Made by a program: the position numbers and the translations under genes. A stretch of DNA of 64,000 nucleotides from Aspidapion aeneum. Lineage: Eukaryota > Arthropoda > Insecta > Coleoptera > Brentidae. Positions 34,470-45,186 of the stretch are shown here, in pieces; positions within the stretch are counted from its first letter, which is position 1, and each line of letters starts with the position of its first letter. The stretch lies in contig OY755038.1 of assembly GCA_963576565.1 (NCBI GenBank), positions 67,391,908-67,455,907 of the forward strand, read 5' to 3'. The notes beneath the pieces were generated by a model. It saw nothing but the letters and a program-made list of their open reading frames with translations, had not been told where the DNA came from and made no database searches.

Positions 34470-34847
34470 TTATAACACTCTACATAGTGCAGGTTGCATG
34501 TGTATTTCTTGCAGGTCTGTGAGATACATTTTAAGATCTTCTCCTTCTAATTGTGGAATAGGAGGTTGATTGGGATTTCTAATTGGTTTTATTCTTTTAA
34601 CCCAGTCCATGTCTGCCAGCCTCATCATTTCTACTGATTTTGTAGCTGGTACTGGCCACTGTGATAGTTGCTCGGTGCATGATATATCTGGCGGAGCATT
34701 TAAGTAAAATAGGACTGCAGCTACATGGCTACACACCTCACTAAGCCCTGCCATGCACTTACAATGAGCACAGGATACACCACCATCATGTAGCAAAATT
34801 AACCAAACATCCAGGGGTTTTTCTCTCGTCTTTTGAGAATGTTTGAC
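34470..34847 (-). pseudogene. SWIM zinc-finger accessory gene, exon 2
   Basis: Minus strand, after a TTTTGTTTCAG acceptor. The exon begins VKHSQKTREKP in phase 0 and contains the SWIM pattern CAHCKCMAGLSEVCSHVAA (Cys-X-Cys ... Cys-X-His), a zinc-binding fold found in nuclease-linked proteins. It then ends with a KMYLTDLQEIH helix and a stop. In related ISL2EU-linked proteins the SWIM region is followed by a YqaJ-type exonuclease domain. Here translation stops at the normal junction and no nuclease sequence follows, so the protein is either truncated or a SWIM-only version. The exon itself is intact, but exon 1 is broken. Confidence 0.7.
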
Positions 34848-35446
34848 CTGAAACAAAATGTTAGTATAAACAAAAAGAATAAAAAAAATTTTCATGTGGT
34901 TAAGAAAAAATAGGTCCAAAACATCTTCAAACCTTCCCAAAATGGCAAATAGTTTTAAAAATTCCAGAATAAAAACTTTGTAAACAAATTATGACTTTAT
35001 GAAATTGTTGGATAAAAGGTTTTTAAAGTAACTTGTTGAACGAAAAAATGTGTTAATTTTTTTATTTTATATTATATCTACAGGTATAACTATATTAGCT
35101 TCTGGAAAACAATAAATATAAAATAGATTATCTATAAGAAGTAACTTCAAAACATTTTGTTCCAAAATCCTCCGTTTTATTTCAAAATCAAAAGTATATA
35201 ACTCGGTATATATGTATAGCTCATAAAAAGTTTCAATAGTTATCAGTTCACTAATGGAGTGTTTATAGATTAATACTGGGTTCATACAGAGAAATACAAT
35301 AAAAATAATTGTTGATTTTATGAGGATCAGTGATGGTGTTTATAAATACACCTTAACATAAAAAAAAGGGAAATTAATAATTTTTAACTTTTATTTTATT
35401 TTGCTGTCTGAACCCAGCATTAATTAAACATTTTTTAAGTGCTTAC
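34848..35446 (-). other. Intron of the SWIM accessory gene
   Basis: 599-bp intron, GTAAGC donor and TTTCAG acceptor on the minus strand. AT-rich, nothing else recognised. Confidence 0.6.
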
Positions 35447-35747
35447 CTTGCCAACAACAACATAATGTTGTCCAATTTTCTTTGCCATCACATCCAAAAC
35501 AAAACCAGCCTCATAGTATTTGTAGGCTTGTAGGGATTTGTAAGCCTTCATCTGCTCTCCACTATAAAAACTATGGCTAAGAATTAAATAGGTCTATTTG
35601 TCCAACTTGAGGCAGAAAACTTAAATCTTTCAACATGTCTCTACTATCTAATCTATAGGGGTCAACATTGTTTATTAGTCCGATTTTCTGTTCATAACGC
35701 AGTTTAACGTCCATTTCAAGACTCAAAAAATAGTCACTGGGATTCAT
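35447..35747 (-). pseudogene. SWIM zinc-finger accessory gene, exon 1, frameshifted
   Basis: On the minus strand ATG at 35747 opens MNPSDYFLSLEMDVKLRY and reads 56 codons to a TAG at 35577-35579. Coding resumes in another frame just before that stop with LILSHSFYSGEQMKAYKSLQ and continues to GQHYVVVGK. It ends at a GTAAGC donor (intron from 35446) in phase 0, matching exon 2. The GEQMKAYKSLQAY...F block is the usual region just before the SWIM motif in this protein group. A single small indel near 35585-35592 disables the gene, or is a sequence error. Confidence 0.65.
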
Positions 35748-35857
35748 TTTCACTGATATTCCACAAAAAACTAAATACTTTCACAGGTAAATCGTTAAAA
35801 TCACTAAAGTAGCATAACCGACCGCAAGCACAGATGTAAACTAAATGGCCTTCAAAT

Positions 35858-35916
35858 TTTTGTGTGCCCCACACGCAATATGGCCGACAGTTCAAAATCA
35901 CGTGACCTGGAATGAC
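35858..35916. repeat. Right terminal inverted repeat of the ISL2EU-like element
   Basis: Ends CACGTGACCTGGAATGAC at 35916 and is followed by TA. Reverse complement of the left end with scattered mismatches. Confidence 0.8.
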
Positions 35917-35918
35917 TA

Positions 35919-37624
35919 ATAAGTAAATAAATAATGCGCATTTTTGTTCATGCGTGAATTGTTTTAATCGTATGCCATTCTGTGCTGCACTATTCATTTA
36001 TTTGTTCACAGCCAATACATATTATGTATCCCTGTAATAACAAATGGTTTAATCAGGCTAAAACCCACCGTAATGCCACTTAAAAAGAAGTTTAACATCA
36101 AAGGGTAATTTTAAATCATGGATCGGCACAACCGCCAAAACAATACCCATATTAATACATGTTGTTGCATTCTTAAAACAATGCTTGAGTGCAACATTAA
36201 TAAATAGTTTTTATTTTGCCTTACATTTTATTTTATACAGTCCGTGAATTTAACTACCTCTAGACAAGTACACTATTATACACATAGCAAACAATAGTAA
36301 AATTCGCGGGCGAACATAACTTTTAAGAAGCTTTTAAGAAGCCCATTATTTGCCTCACTAAATTACCTTTCTGAGACGATTAAAAGCTGCTTTCTCTGAA
36401 AACCAAACGAGTGGGGTCTCGTAAAAACTGAACATCAGCGGCGTTCTTTATTTTATTTTCAAATTAGACATAAAAGATAGTTTTTTTTTAAAACAAAACC
36501 ATTAGCAGTATTTTACAGAGACCGGTCTACATTTGGGTTTACAGTTTGACCCATTTTTTGCCTTAAATGCAGTTATATTTTTAGTATGCAAGCTTATTGA
36601 CCCATATTATTATTTTTGTTCCAAGGTCGTGAACAATAACAATTTTGCCTGAAGCGTACAACCGAAGCTTGCGAGGGCGTCACAGAAGCTTGGGCAATAA
36701 TTTTATTGTTCACGACTTTGAAAAATGACATTTAATACCGAACCAAACCAAGGACCAAGGAGAGTTATACTAGTATTCTAAAGATTTAGGATTGACAATA
36801 AATGTACTTGTTAATGTCGATGTTTTATAATGTAGCTTTTTTTTACTATCACTGTCTTAACATGTTGCTCTTTTAGATGTCGCTGTTTTATAATAAATAT
36901 CGCTGTTTTGATTTTTCGCTTATTTAAATGTCTTAATGTTGCCATTCTAAAGATCGCTGATTTTAAATACGCTGTTTTAAAAATCGTTCTTTTAAACTAG
37001 AGCGCCAAATATACTTAAATACGCTGTTTTAAAAATCGTTCTTTTAAACTAGAGCGCCAAATATATTTTAAAAAAGATCCCAGGAGTAATTTCAATTTTT
37101 ATTTGTAGAGCTGTGTAACTATCTTAAAATGCTTAGCTATCTATATACTTAACCCCGGAATTTATGAAAAAAAGATTCAAATTAAAAAAAAACTGCTGTT
37201 CACTTTAATAAGGTTTCTATTATGACGCTCCAAAAAGGAGAAGATAAACGCGGTATTGTTTTTCGCATAACTACGTTTTAAAGAATTTTTAATTAAAATT
37301 TTACAAACTTTTCTCATAAATTTGGGGCCTTAAATACGTGTTGAGACTCTTAAACCTTTATTATAAATTTATATTTTTATTCTGGCTTTTCGTTACTAAA
37401 TATAGGTGTACTGTACCAAATAATTTACGACCAATCAAGGTTTTACCTTATGTTAACATCAAAAATGTCAATCATCAAGACATATGGGAACAGGATATTT
37501 TTTTGCTACTGGTAATGGTTAACTCAAAATTTAGCATACATTATCTATGAGTCGTCTGTCTGGTTAATTCAATTTTTTTACGCAGCGACGCGTGCAAGTC
37601 GAGCTAGCTGACTGAGCCGGTTAT
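35919..37624. other. Anonymous DNA with a hairpin and a degenerate array
   Basis: No gene. About 36622-36720 is a hairpin: CAAGGTCGTGAACAATAAC pairs with GTTCACGACTTTG across a short centre. About 36830-37075 is a degenerate array of TTTTAAAAATCG and TACGCTGTTTTA units, including two nearly perfect ~50-bp units (TACGCTGTTTTAAAAATCGT ... GAGCGCCAAATATA) at about 36968 and 37020. Confidence 0.55.
36622..36720. repeat. Short hairpin, MITE-like
   Basis: Arms about 28 bp (36622-36649 and 36692-36720) with a few mismatches. The loop contains a smaller pair, GAAGCTT ... AAGCTT. Confidence 0.55.
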
Positions 37625-38259
37625 TTATTGACCAAGCCATAACAGATAGTGAAAATACAAAATTTCTTTGCATGTTTATTGATAAAAAACTAAAGTTCTC
37701 GTCTCACATACCATATCTTAATAAAAAAATCTACAGGAAGCTACGCCGTATGAAAAATTTTTTCTGAACTTGACAATAGTATGGCTAGAACAACTTACTA
37801 CGCCTAGTCGAATCTCATTTAAGATACGGAAGTGCATTTTGGGGTAATTGTAGCCAATACTTATTTAGATCCGTTTTTACCATACAAAAAAGATGTATTA
37901 GATACTTATGTGGGGCGAAACTCAGAGATCACTGTAGACCTTTATTTAAGAAAGAAAAACTTTTAACGCTGACCTCTCTTTTTATACTTGAGACAGTCTC
38001 TCTTATTTATAAAAAATATAAAAACTCTACTCATGAGCACACGTATCAGACAAGAAATCACACCAATATCCCATTGCCTATTCCTAAGTATACATTAACA
38101 CAAAATTCTTTAATATATCGTAGTGTAAAAATATACAATAAGCTTCCAGATAACATTAAAGAAATGGATTCCTACAGGACATTTCGAGAAGCAGTTAAGG
38201 ATATATTGGTAGAGAGAGCATATTACAGTCTCAACGAATTTTTTGATGATCAGTTTTAA
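37625..38259 (+). pseudogene. C-terminal reverse transcriptase fragment of a LINE
   Basis: Reads in two frames. An FLCMFIDKKLKFSSHI-like thumb region is followed by a break near 37762 and a stop (TAG) near 37804. SHLRYGSAFWGNC and VFTIQKRCIRYLCGAKLRD follow, then an open stretch to the stop at 38257-38259 ending LVERAYYSLNEFFDDQF. These are the standard blocks after the RT catalytic domain; the catalytic part itself is missing. Non-functional. Confidence 0.75.
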
Positions 38260-39017
38260 AACTTCTTGGGGGATACTATATTACAATATTTCTAAAATGC
38301 TTTACGTTTGTTGTGTTTGCTTTTGTTGTCTTTATTATTATTTATATATACCTGCTTAAATTGTAAACTAAACATCTCACTGTGTTTTTGTTTTTTTTCA
38401 TGTTTAAATTTTAAATTTATGTTTTGTTTTTCTTTTTTTTGTTATTTGGTATTTTAACCTGAAAATTTCAATTTTTCTTAAGTGTATTGCAAATTTTTTA
38501 ACCTTTTAACAAAGTATGTTAATATTTAATAAATTGTTATTCTTAAATTGTTATTCTTGTAACATGGTTTTATGTTTTAAACTTTTTGTTATTGGTTATT
38601 GTTTAAATATTTTTATTACTTTTAACCTTATTTTGAGAAGTTTATATTTATTTGTGCTTTTTAAAAAAATGTTTTAAATTTTTGTGGGTTTAATGTTTAT
38701 TACAGCTTTAGGTGTATTAAGATTTATTTATTTATGGCCAAAGCTGTGTGTGTATTATGTTTTTAGTCAGGAGTTTTTATTGATCTCTGTTCTTTTTTGT
38801 TCATTTTTTTTTATTAATTTTTTTTATTCATTTTTGTTATGTTCTAATTGATATTTATTTTTATTATTTATGTTTTTTTTTTGCTCTTTCCTTAGTTATT
38901 TTGCTTTTTTGACTGGATTTACTACTAGTTTTTAAGTTTATTACTAGCTTTGTCAATGAAACTTCTGTTTTTTGATAATAAAGCATATTTTGACTTTGAC
39001 TTTGACTTTGACTTTAT
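37625..39017 (+). mobile_element. 5'-truncated LINE with (TTTGAC)n tail
   Basis: Keeps only the end of ORF2, a ~740-bp T-rich 3' UTR (38260-38990) and a tail of four TTTGAC units at about 38989-39015. Hexanucleotide tails of this kind occur in CR1/Jockey-group LINEs. It is a different family from the LINEs at 1-2397, 16931-20005 and 60828-64000. Confidence 0.75.
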
Positions 39018-39070
39018 ACTAGTATACGTATAAAATAATGAGCATTTTCATATAGGTGAGCAATTCTACA

Positions 39071-39820
39071 CACAGAAAATCAAATTCGTTAAATTTACAT
39101 TTTTGATATTGTTAAGTTTCTACATTTAAATTAAATAAATTTGAATCATCGTAACAAAGTTGATATTGTTAATTTAACGCTTTGGTTTTGTTATTGTTTT
39201 TAAATTAACAATGCCATTATTTAATACGTATGGATTTAAATTTCATATTTTTAAAATAACAATACCATTCCATTAGAAATGGCTTATATTAGTATATATC
39301 GTCGGTATGTATACTGGCAAAATCCACTAAGTCAAAAAAGTAAGGTTTAAGAATATCGCATTTTAAGAAGTTCTGAAATTAGGAACAACATTCTGAGACA
39401 TTCGTTTAAGTGAGAAACTCCTGAATTTTACACGATCAATGTATTGGGTATTAGAGCATGTATATAAGAATCCAAAAAAAAGTTTTTTTTTTTAATTTAG
39501 TTATTTTTAATAGATTTTGTCAAATCTGTGACTAAATGTATTTTTTAAATTTGGTTTAAACGGCTTCGCTTGATCACGGCTGGTTTTACTAAGATAAAGA
39601 CTTCTTTATTAATATACAAATATCTCAAAAACTAAAAAAAATTACTGGGATTTTGGACGATGTTATTATTATTACCATACAGGTATAAATGGCACCACAT
39701 TCTACTACATTTGACAATTAATTCACTTTACCAGTTCCACATAATGTTTTGTTAATTTAAAAATATTTATCAAGTTATAGTTGTTAATGTTACGATATTG
39801 TTAACTTTAATAAACCATTC

Positions 39821-39898
<78 letters not shown>

Positions 39899-39958
39899 CA
39901 ATATTATTTGGTTAAGTTAACCAACTTTTTTTTTACTTAACAGTTCCTTTTTTCTGTG
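39071..39958. repeat. Possible MITE containing a (TA)n tract
   Basis: Loose terminal similarity: CACAGAAAA near 39071 and TTTTCTGTG near 39950, each followed inward by GTTAA-rich sequence. The interior holds several scattered GTTAA/TTAAC words and a long (TA)n run. The boundaries are uncertain. Confidence 0.3.
39824..39897. repeat. (TA)n microsatellite
   Basis: About 37 uninterrupted TA units. Self-complementary and prone to length change. Confidence 0.95.
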
Positions 39959-40184
39959 CATGAACTTACTTCGAAATGGAAAAATACATGGTTGTGACAT
40001 TTCCAAAACAAACAATTTTTGCAGTGGTAAATGGGCAGTACAAAAGAAGTATATATTTTTTATTCTTAATTTTTTCGATAAAACTTTTCATGTACAACAA
40101 CCAAAATGCATCAAAATGATACAAGTAAACTGTTCTTTTCTGCAAGTTCAGAGACATATATAATTAAAAACCAATATATATTTT

Positions 40185-41130
40185 GTTCTTTGTTTGAAAT
40201 TCGTAGACAATGATTTGGTAATAATAGAATTTCGAACTTCTTTTGTCTGTATTTATTTTAAACACGACGTTTCGGTTAGTAAGTATCTCTAACCGTTTTT
40301 AAGTGTAAACTAAACAATCCAGTCTATACGCCGCTACTTATACTACTTGGTGTACAGTCAAGTGTGACAGCCCGCCCCCTTTCTTAATTCTTAGACGCTT
40401 ATTTTCTCTAAGGAATGGTTTCCATTTGTTTGGTATATCCGTGCTTGGTTGACTAAAAACTTCTTTATTCTGCATTATAAATGTAGTCTCAACTTCTGTT
40501 TTCGCCAATGTGACTCCTTATGCAAAACTTTAACATCAGACCATTAAATCCTGTGGTCATTTGACCATGCGTGATGCGCTAAACTAGATTTTTCAATATC
40601 CCCTAATTGGGTTCTCTTTAGATGTTCATTTACTTTAACCTGAACAAGGCGTTTGGTTTCACCTAATTATGATTTACCACACTCACACGGGATTTGGTAA
40701 ATGCAGTCCTGATTATTTGAGGGATTTTCTGGTTTTGTTTTAGTTTTAAAACGCAAACTCTCAATTTTAGAGATCGTTGAGTTTATTTATTTATCGGAAA
40801 TTAATAAACTCAACCATTCTGTTGTAAAGACAACAGAATTGTTATTCCGAGAAATTAGTAAAATTAACGATCTCTAAAATTAAAAACAAAACAAATGTAG
40901 CACATTCTCAAAATAATAATAATCCGTTGGGTGTGATTAACATTCCATATGTTCAAGGGATTTTAGAAAACATAAGACGAATAGCCAAATACTATGATAA
41001 AGTAGTAAATTTCATGTTTAGAAAAAACATGAAACATGGGATTAAACGTGCAAAGTATAAACAACATTACAGTTATACACATATAATTTTTAAAAACCCT
41101 TTGCACCGCCAAAAAACATAAAAAATTAAG
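40185..41130. mobile_element. Penelope-like element remnant, copy 2, head-to-head rearranged
   Basis: On the minus strand from about 40780 down to 40185: remnants of the GIY-YIG domain (IPCECGKS, LGETKR, QLGDIEKSSLAHHAWSND) and a 3' UTR whose end matches copy 1. On the plus strand from about 40800 to 41120: the segment that normally lies upstream of GIY-YIG (NPLGVINIPYVQGILENIRR in the frame at 40927-41121). The two pieces are in opposite orientation and meet at about 40790, where an inverted repeat (TTTTAGAGATCGTTGAGTTT on one side, AACGATCTCTAAAAT on the other) marks the junction. Decayed. Confidence 0.7.
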
Positions 41131-41555
41131 CATAATATCTTTTTTTTAAATTATATATAAAATTTTTATATTTGTTCGGTAGGTACCATTTTAATTTAAA
41201 AATTTTAGTTCTATATTCTCCTTAAAATGCTCGGTTTCTATACTTTTTATTTTTATAATTGAAAAATTTTTATTCCGCAGGGTAAATATATTTTTTTTAT
41301 AAATTTCTGGATTTGACAATTGATACGCCCTCTATTATAGTAAACAAATGAGAAGTAGAAATCAACAATACTAAAAAATGTCATCTTGACTCCAATTCTT
41401 TATTTCCCAAAAAATAGAATGAACTTCTCCACTGGCCAGCTTCAGCCTCAGTGATTTTATGTGGAATTGGTCAGGTATAATAAATCATAACAAAAACATT
41501 GCATGTAAAAAAAAGCCAAGTACCCGAAAGTAGTATCCTGCAAAAAGAATTGAGA

Positions 41556-41784
41556 TAAAAGTAAAACCAAGTTCTCCAATACAAATTTCAAAATTAATGG
41601 TTCTTACTAGTTTGGAAATGTTTTTTTAAACTTTGCTTTTCCAGCCAAATTTCTTTACGTTCAATTTAGCACTGTATTCTAAGAGTCATTTGCAGCCGTA
41701 ATAGCCAAGTTTAGAAAAACATTTCCAAACTAGTATGAACTATTCATTTTGAAATTTGTATTGGAGAACTTGGCTTTACTTTAA
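41556..41784. repeat. Inverted-repeat MITE with ~68-bp arms
   Basis: The left arm starts near 41556 and includes CCAAGTTCTCCAATACAAAT and TAGTTTGGAAATG. The right arm ends near 41784 and includes CATTTCCAAACTAGTATGAA and ATTGGAGAACTTGGC. The pairing is near-perfect. The loop of about 85 bp is unrelated AT-rich sequence. Confidence 0.8.
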
Positions 41785-41864
41785 TTTGGATAATATTTAA
41801 GTAAAATATGCGGGATATTGTTCACTACTTTTGCAATGCCTTATTAAAAATGTTGAGGTTTTTT

Positions 41865-42760
41865 ATATTTTCCTATGGTTTTATCATAGTTTCTATCAGT
41901 CTTCTAAAGCTCAGCTCTCTAGTGTTCCTGGAAGTAGGCAATGTTAATTTTACATAACTTTACATTTATATGATAGGAAAGTAAATTGAAATTTTGGTGT
42001 TTTTAAATTTGTTCCTATAGTTTTATTATAGTTCCTATCAGTCTTCCAAAGCTTAGCTCTCTAGCGTTTCTGGAAGTGGACAATGCTAATTTACATAATT
42101 TTACATTTATAGGGGAGGGAAGTTAATTAATCTTTGAGGTTTTTTAATTTCCTTTTATAGTTTTATCATAGTTCCTATCGGCTTTCCAAAGCTCAGCTCT
42201 CGAGCGTTTCTGGAAGTAGGCAATGTTACTTTTACACAACTTTAAATTTATATTGGAGGGAAGTCGGCTGCCCGAAATTAAAATAAAGTAACTGACATTT
42301 TTGTAAAAATCGAGTTTTTTTGTAAATTTACATAACCGTAATCTTACGCACAATTTAGTTTAAGAATTTTCTAAATCGGTTAAGAAATACCGAAGTTATT
42401 ACATGATTTAAATCATGTTACTGCATTTACTCCTATGCTTTTTTAAAACTTTATATTGATTTTTTTCGGTTTTGATAAATCTGCAATTACTTTGTTTTAA
42501 TGTCGGGCAGCCGAAGTAAATTAGAATTTTGGGGTTTTTAATTTTTTTTTCTATAGTTTTATCATATTTCCTATCAGTCTGCCATTTCTGGAAGTGGGCA
42601 CTGTTACTTTTACATAACTTTACATGTATAGGGGAGGGGAGTAAATTAGAATTTTGGGTTTTTTTTGATATTTTCCAGGGGTTTGGTCATCATTTCTATC
42701 AGTCTGCCAAATTTCAACTTTGTAGCATGTCTGGAAGTACAGTAGAATTTTGATGATTTA
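41865..42760. repeat. Tandem array of ~130-bp units, interrupted
   Basis: At least four imperfect units begin TATAGTTTTATCATAGTTCC and carry CAGCTCTCTAGYGTTYCTGG and AACTTTACATTTATA (units near 41870, 42012, 42157, 42545 and a partial one near 42665). The third unit is split by the MITE at 42265-42513. No coding potential. Confidence 0.8.
42265..42513. mobile_element. 249-bp MITE with AAGT target duplication
   Basis: Inverted ends of about 30 bp (CGGCTGCCCGAAATTAAAAT on the left; TTTTAATGTCGGGCAGCCG on the right). It is flanked by AAGT at 42261-42264 and 42514-42517. The neighbouring tandem units contain a single AAGT at that spot, giving the empty-site sequence. Superfamily not assigned. 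Confidence 0.85.
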
Positions 42761-43296
42761 TACATGAGTAATTGAGTGAGTGGCAATTTGGACGTTTTTT
42801 AAAATTTCGTAACTACTTTACTAATTTATGGAATTCCATGAAACTTAGAGGGGTTGTTAACTTCATGAAGCTCTACGACTGTGCATGTTTGAGATTCGTA
42901 GCTCATTCCGAAGTAGAGTTTTAGATAGGTCAAATATCGTCTGAAATGTTTCAAGAAAAAATGGTACGGCGCGAACTTGGCGAGGCACTGCCGTGCCCTT
43001 ACATAAGAATTAGAAACAAAGATTTTGTGCGTAATTGCCCTAAATAAGGTTTCAAAAATGTTACAAAATTTGAAAAAACAACAAAAAACTATCAAAACTG
43101 TAAACATAATATGAAATTATGCAGGCAGCGGGTTAAAGTAATAGTAAATCAAATTCTATAGAGGCATCGATGCAGCTTTTACCGAAATTAAAGCAATAAA
43201 GTACAGGAATAATATCTTAACTACAAATTTAGTATATTTTGTATTTAAATAATGTTATAGGTAGCTTAATTGATATTTGAACTTCCACTGTTATAA
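42761..43296. other. Anonymous DNA
   Basis: No supported gene. The open frame at 42826-43107 (minus) has no recognised motif. Confidence 0.4.
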
Positions 43297-43577
43297 TAGA
43301 GAATTATGGAAATAAAGTCAGGCTATAATAGTGCCAGGCACCATTTTGACACCTTTACTTTGTAAAATCAGCTGTGATCTTTCAACATACGACCTTTGCT
43401 TACTATATGAACAGGAATAAATAGTGCCTTCCTTTTTAATTGGAAAATAAACGACGAAAGTTTTAAATTGAACTTTGGTATGTCAATTTTGAAGGATTAA
43501 GTGTCAGTTTTCAATGTGAAACTGTCAGAATAGTACCTGGCACTATTATAGCCTAGCTGTATTTCAATAATTCTCTA
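43297..43577. mobile_element. ~281-bp MITE with ~55-bp inverted ends
   Basis: The left end TAGAGAATTATGGAAATAAA continues through GGCTATAATAGTGCCAGGCA. The right end mirrors it (TGGCACTATTATAGCCTAGC ... TTTCAATAATTCTCTA). If the TA at each edge is the target duplication, it would be a mariner-like TA insertion. Non-coding interior. Confidence 0.8.
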
Positions 43578-44365
43578 ATATTGTTTTAACTTGCTTGTCT
43601 GCGTTTGTAGGATTTTAGCCCGTGATTCTAGTTAGAAAATTATTCCTATTAAAATAAGAGAACATTCGAGATAACACTAGCCACATATCTGATATTAAAT
43701 TAATTTTGTAGAATGAACACTACGTTTGTGGAAAAAGGTGTTCTACATATCTGGTTTAAATTTTCCTAAAGTAGGTCAATGTTTCATTTAAAAAAAATAT
43801 TGCTAGAAGAATAACTTCGAGGTCGCTCCAATAGAAATGGGGGTTTGCGAAGTATTAGTAGAAAGACATTTAGAAAAAACGTAGTTTATGGAAGAATTTT
43901 AGAAGAAAGAAAGGCATTTGATATAAAGCACACTTAATTGAAAAATAATAACAACAAATGGGAAATAAAAGTTATAAAATAAAATATTTTTTACGCAATG
44001 AATAAGGTTTAAGTTTTTCGCACAATTTAATTTTCTTCAGTTTTATTTTTTTTTCACTTTAAGGATATCAAACAGATTCCAATAACAAAACAAAAAAATT
44101 CGGTTTTCTTCTCTGTGGGAATTAGCTCAACCCTGAATATCTACATATACTATACTATAGAGCTTTCGCGTAGTATGGCAAAGTTAAAGGAAAGTTAAAT
44201 GTTTTTTAAACAAACACACCAAATGTAGTTTCTACTAAAGTTTCCTTTCACAAAATATTGTTTTTTTAATTTCTGCGGTTCAAAACAGCGCTAAATAAAA
44301 TTGCAATAGGCAAAATTCATTTCGTTTAGTATACTATAACTGTTGTTGTGGCATGGAAACATATA
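43578..44365. other. Anonymous AT-rich DNA
   Basis: No gene or repeat recognised before the GTAC duplication of the BEL/Pao element. Confidence 0.45.
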
Positions 44366-44369
44366 GTAC
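44366..44369. repeat. Target duplication of outer BEL/Pao element, left (GTAC)
   Basis: Matches 59085-59088 directly outside the two LTRs; the preceding A is shared on both sides as well. Confidence 0.8.
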
Positions 44370-44913
44370 TTAGACATCTGAGCCCTGAAGGTGAGAAAAA
44401 CTAGAGATATCCCACAAAAATAACCCCAAAGTAAAATTCGCCCCGCCTAAGAAAACAGAGTCTATTAAACTAAAAAACAATGGAAAAAATCGGCGCTAAA
44501 AACACGCTAGAAGCTTACCTTCTGTAATTCTCTAGCAGTTTCAAAATTTCACTGGCGGTCGCGGCTCTTTCTTGCGCTTGGAATTTCGGTCTTCAACCCG
44601 AAAACACGTGTGACTTCTTTTAGTTTTTTGGCGGTGATTTCTTCATTCCCCTGTCACACACAGGGTGGCGCTTCAAAACTCCCAGCGTGAGCAAAAAACG
44701 CGCATGATTTTAATAAAATGATCAGGTGATCAAAAAGAAAATAACTTTCAACAAAGAGAGAAATTATCACCTGATCGGAATTTTTCCCAAACAGGACTTT
44801 CTTTTTTGAAGGTTTTTGCAGAAAGCCCAAAAATATCAAAACAAACTTTAATGTTAGGTTTTCCAAAAATTCAAAAAAAAACAATAAAGAAAAATAACTG
44901 GCAGCATTAAACA
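44370..44913 (-). repeat. Outer BEL/Pao 3' LTR (544 bp)
   Basis: On the minus strand starts TGTTTAATGCTGCC and ends GATGTCTAA. Preceded (minus strand, 44914-44924) by the purine-rich GGTGGGCGGAA, a plausible polypurine tract. Confidence 0.85.
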
Positions 44914-45186
44914 TTCCGCCCACCATAAAAATTCCCAATTTTTATAGAAAAACCCCAAAAAACAAAAAAAATCTAAAAAAAAGGTTATTCAATTACCCAA
45001 AAGGTCTAAACAATAAATTAGCATTTTTGCAACAATAATTTTATCACAATAACTATGGACGTCATACTTAAGTTAATTCAAATAAGCATGATTCACGCTA
45101 CACAAGGCTTTGAAGGTTGGTTACTGGCTGGGTAACGGACATACCTTCACCAAACTACGGTCAAGTAATCCTTTCGCGGTTTTTAC

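Larger units (their letters stand above)
31112..35916. mobile_element. ISL2EU-like DNA transposon with THAP-DDE transposase
   Basis: A 4.8-kb element bounded by imperfect inverted repeats of about 60 bp. The left end GACATTCCAGGATGACGTCA (31112) matches the reverse complement of the right end, which reads GTCATTCCAGGTCACGTGAT from 35916. Pairing continues through GCCATNTTGC and TGTGGGGCA. TA flanks both ends (31110-31111 and 35917-35918). It carries a plus-strand transposase in three exons and a convergent minus-strand SWIM zinc-finger gene. Linkage of a THAP/DDE_4-type transposase with a YqaJ/SWIM-type accessory protein is known for ISL2EU elements. The superfamily assignment is by recall of that arrangement. 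Confidence 0.8.

Noticed and set aside
31112..35916. Domesticated host THAP gene
   Set aside because: Long inverted ends with TA flanks and a linked SWIM gene within the same borders indicate a transposon copy.
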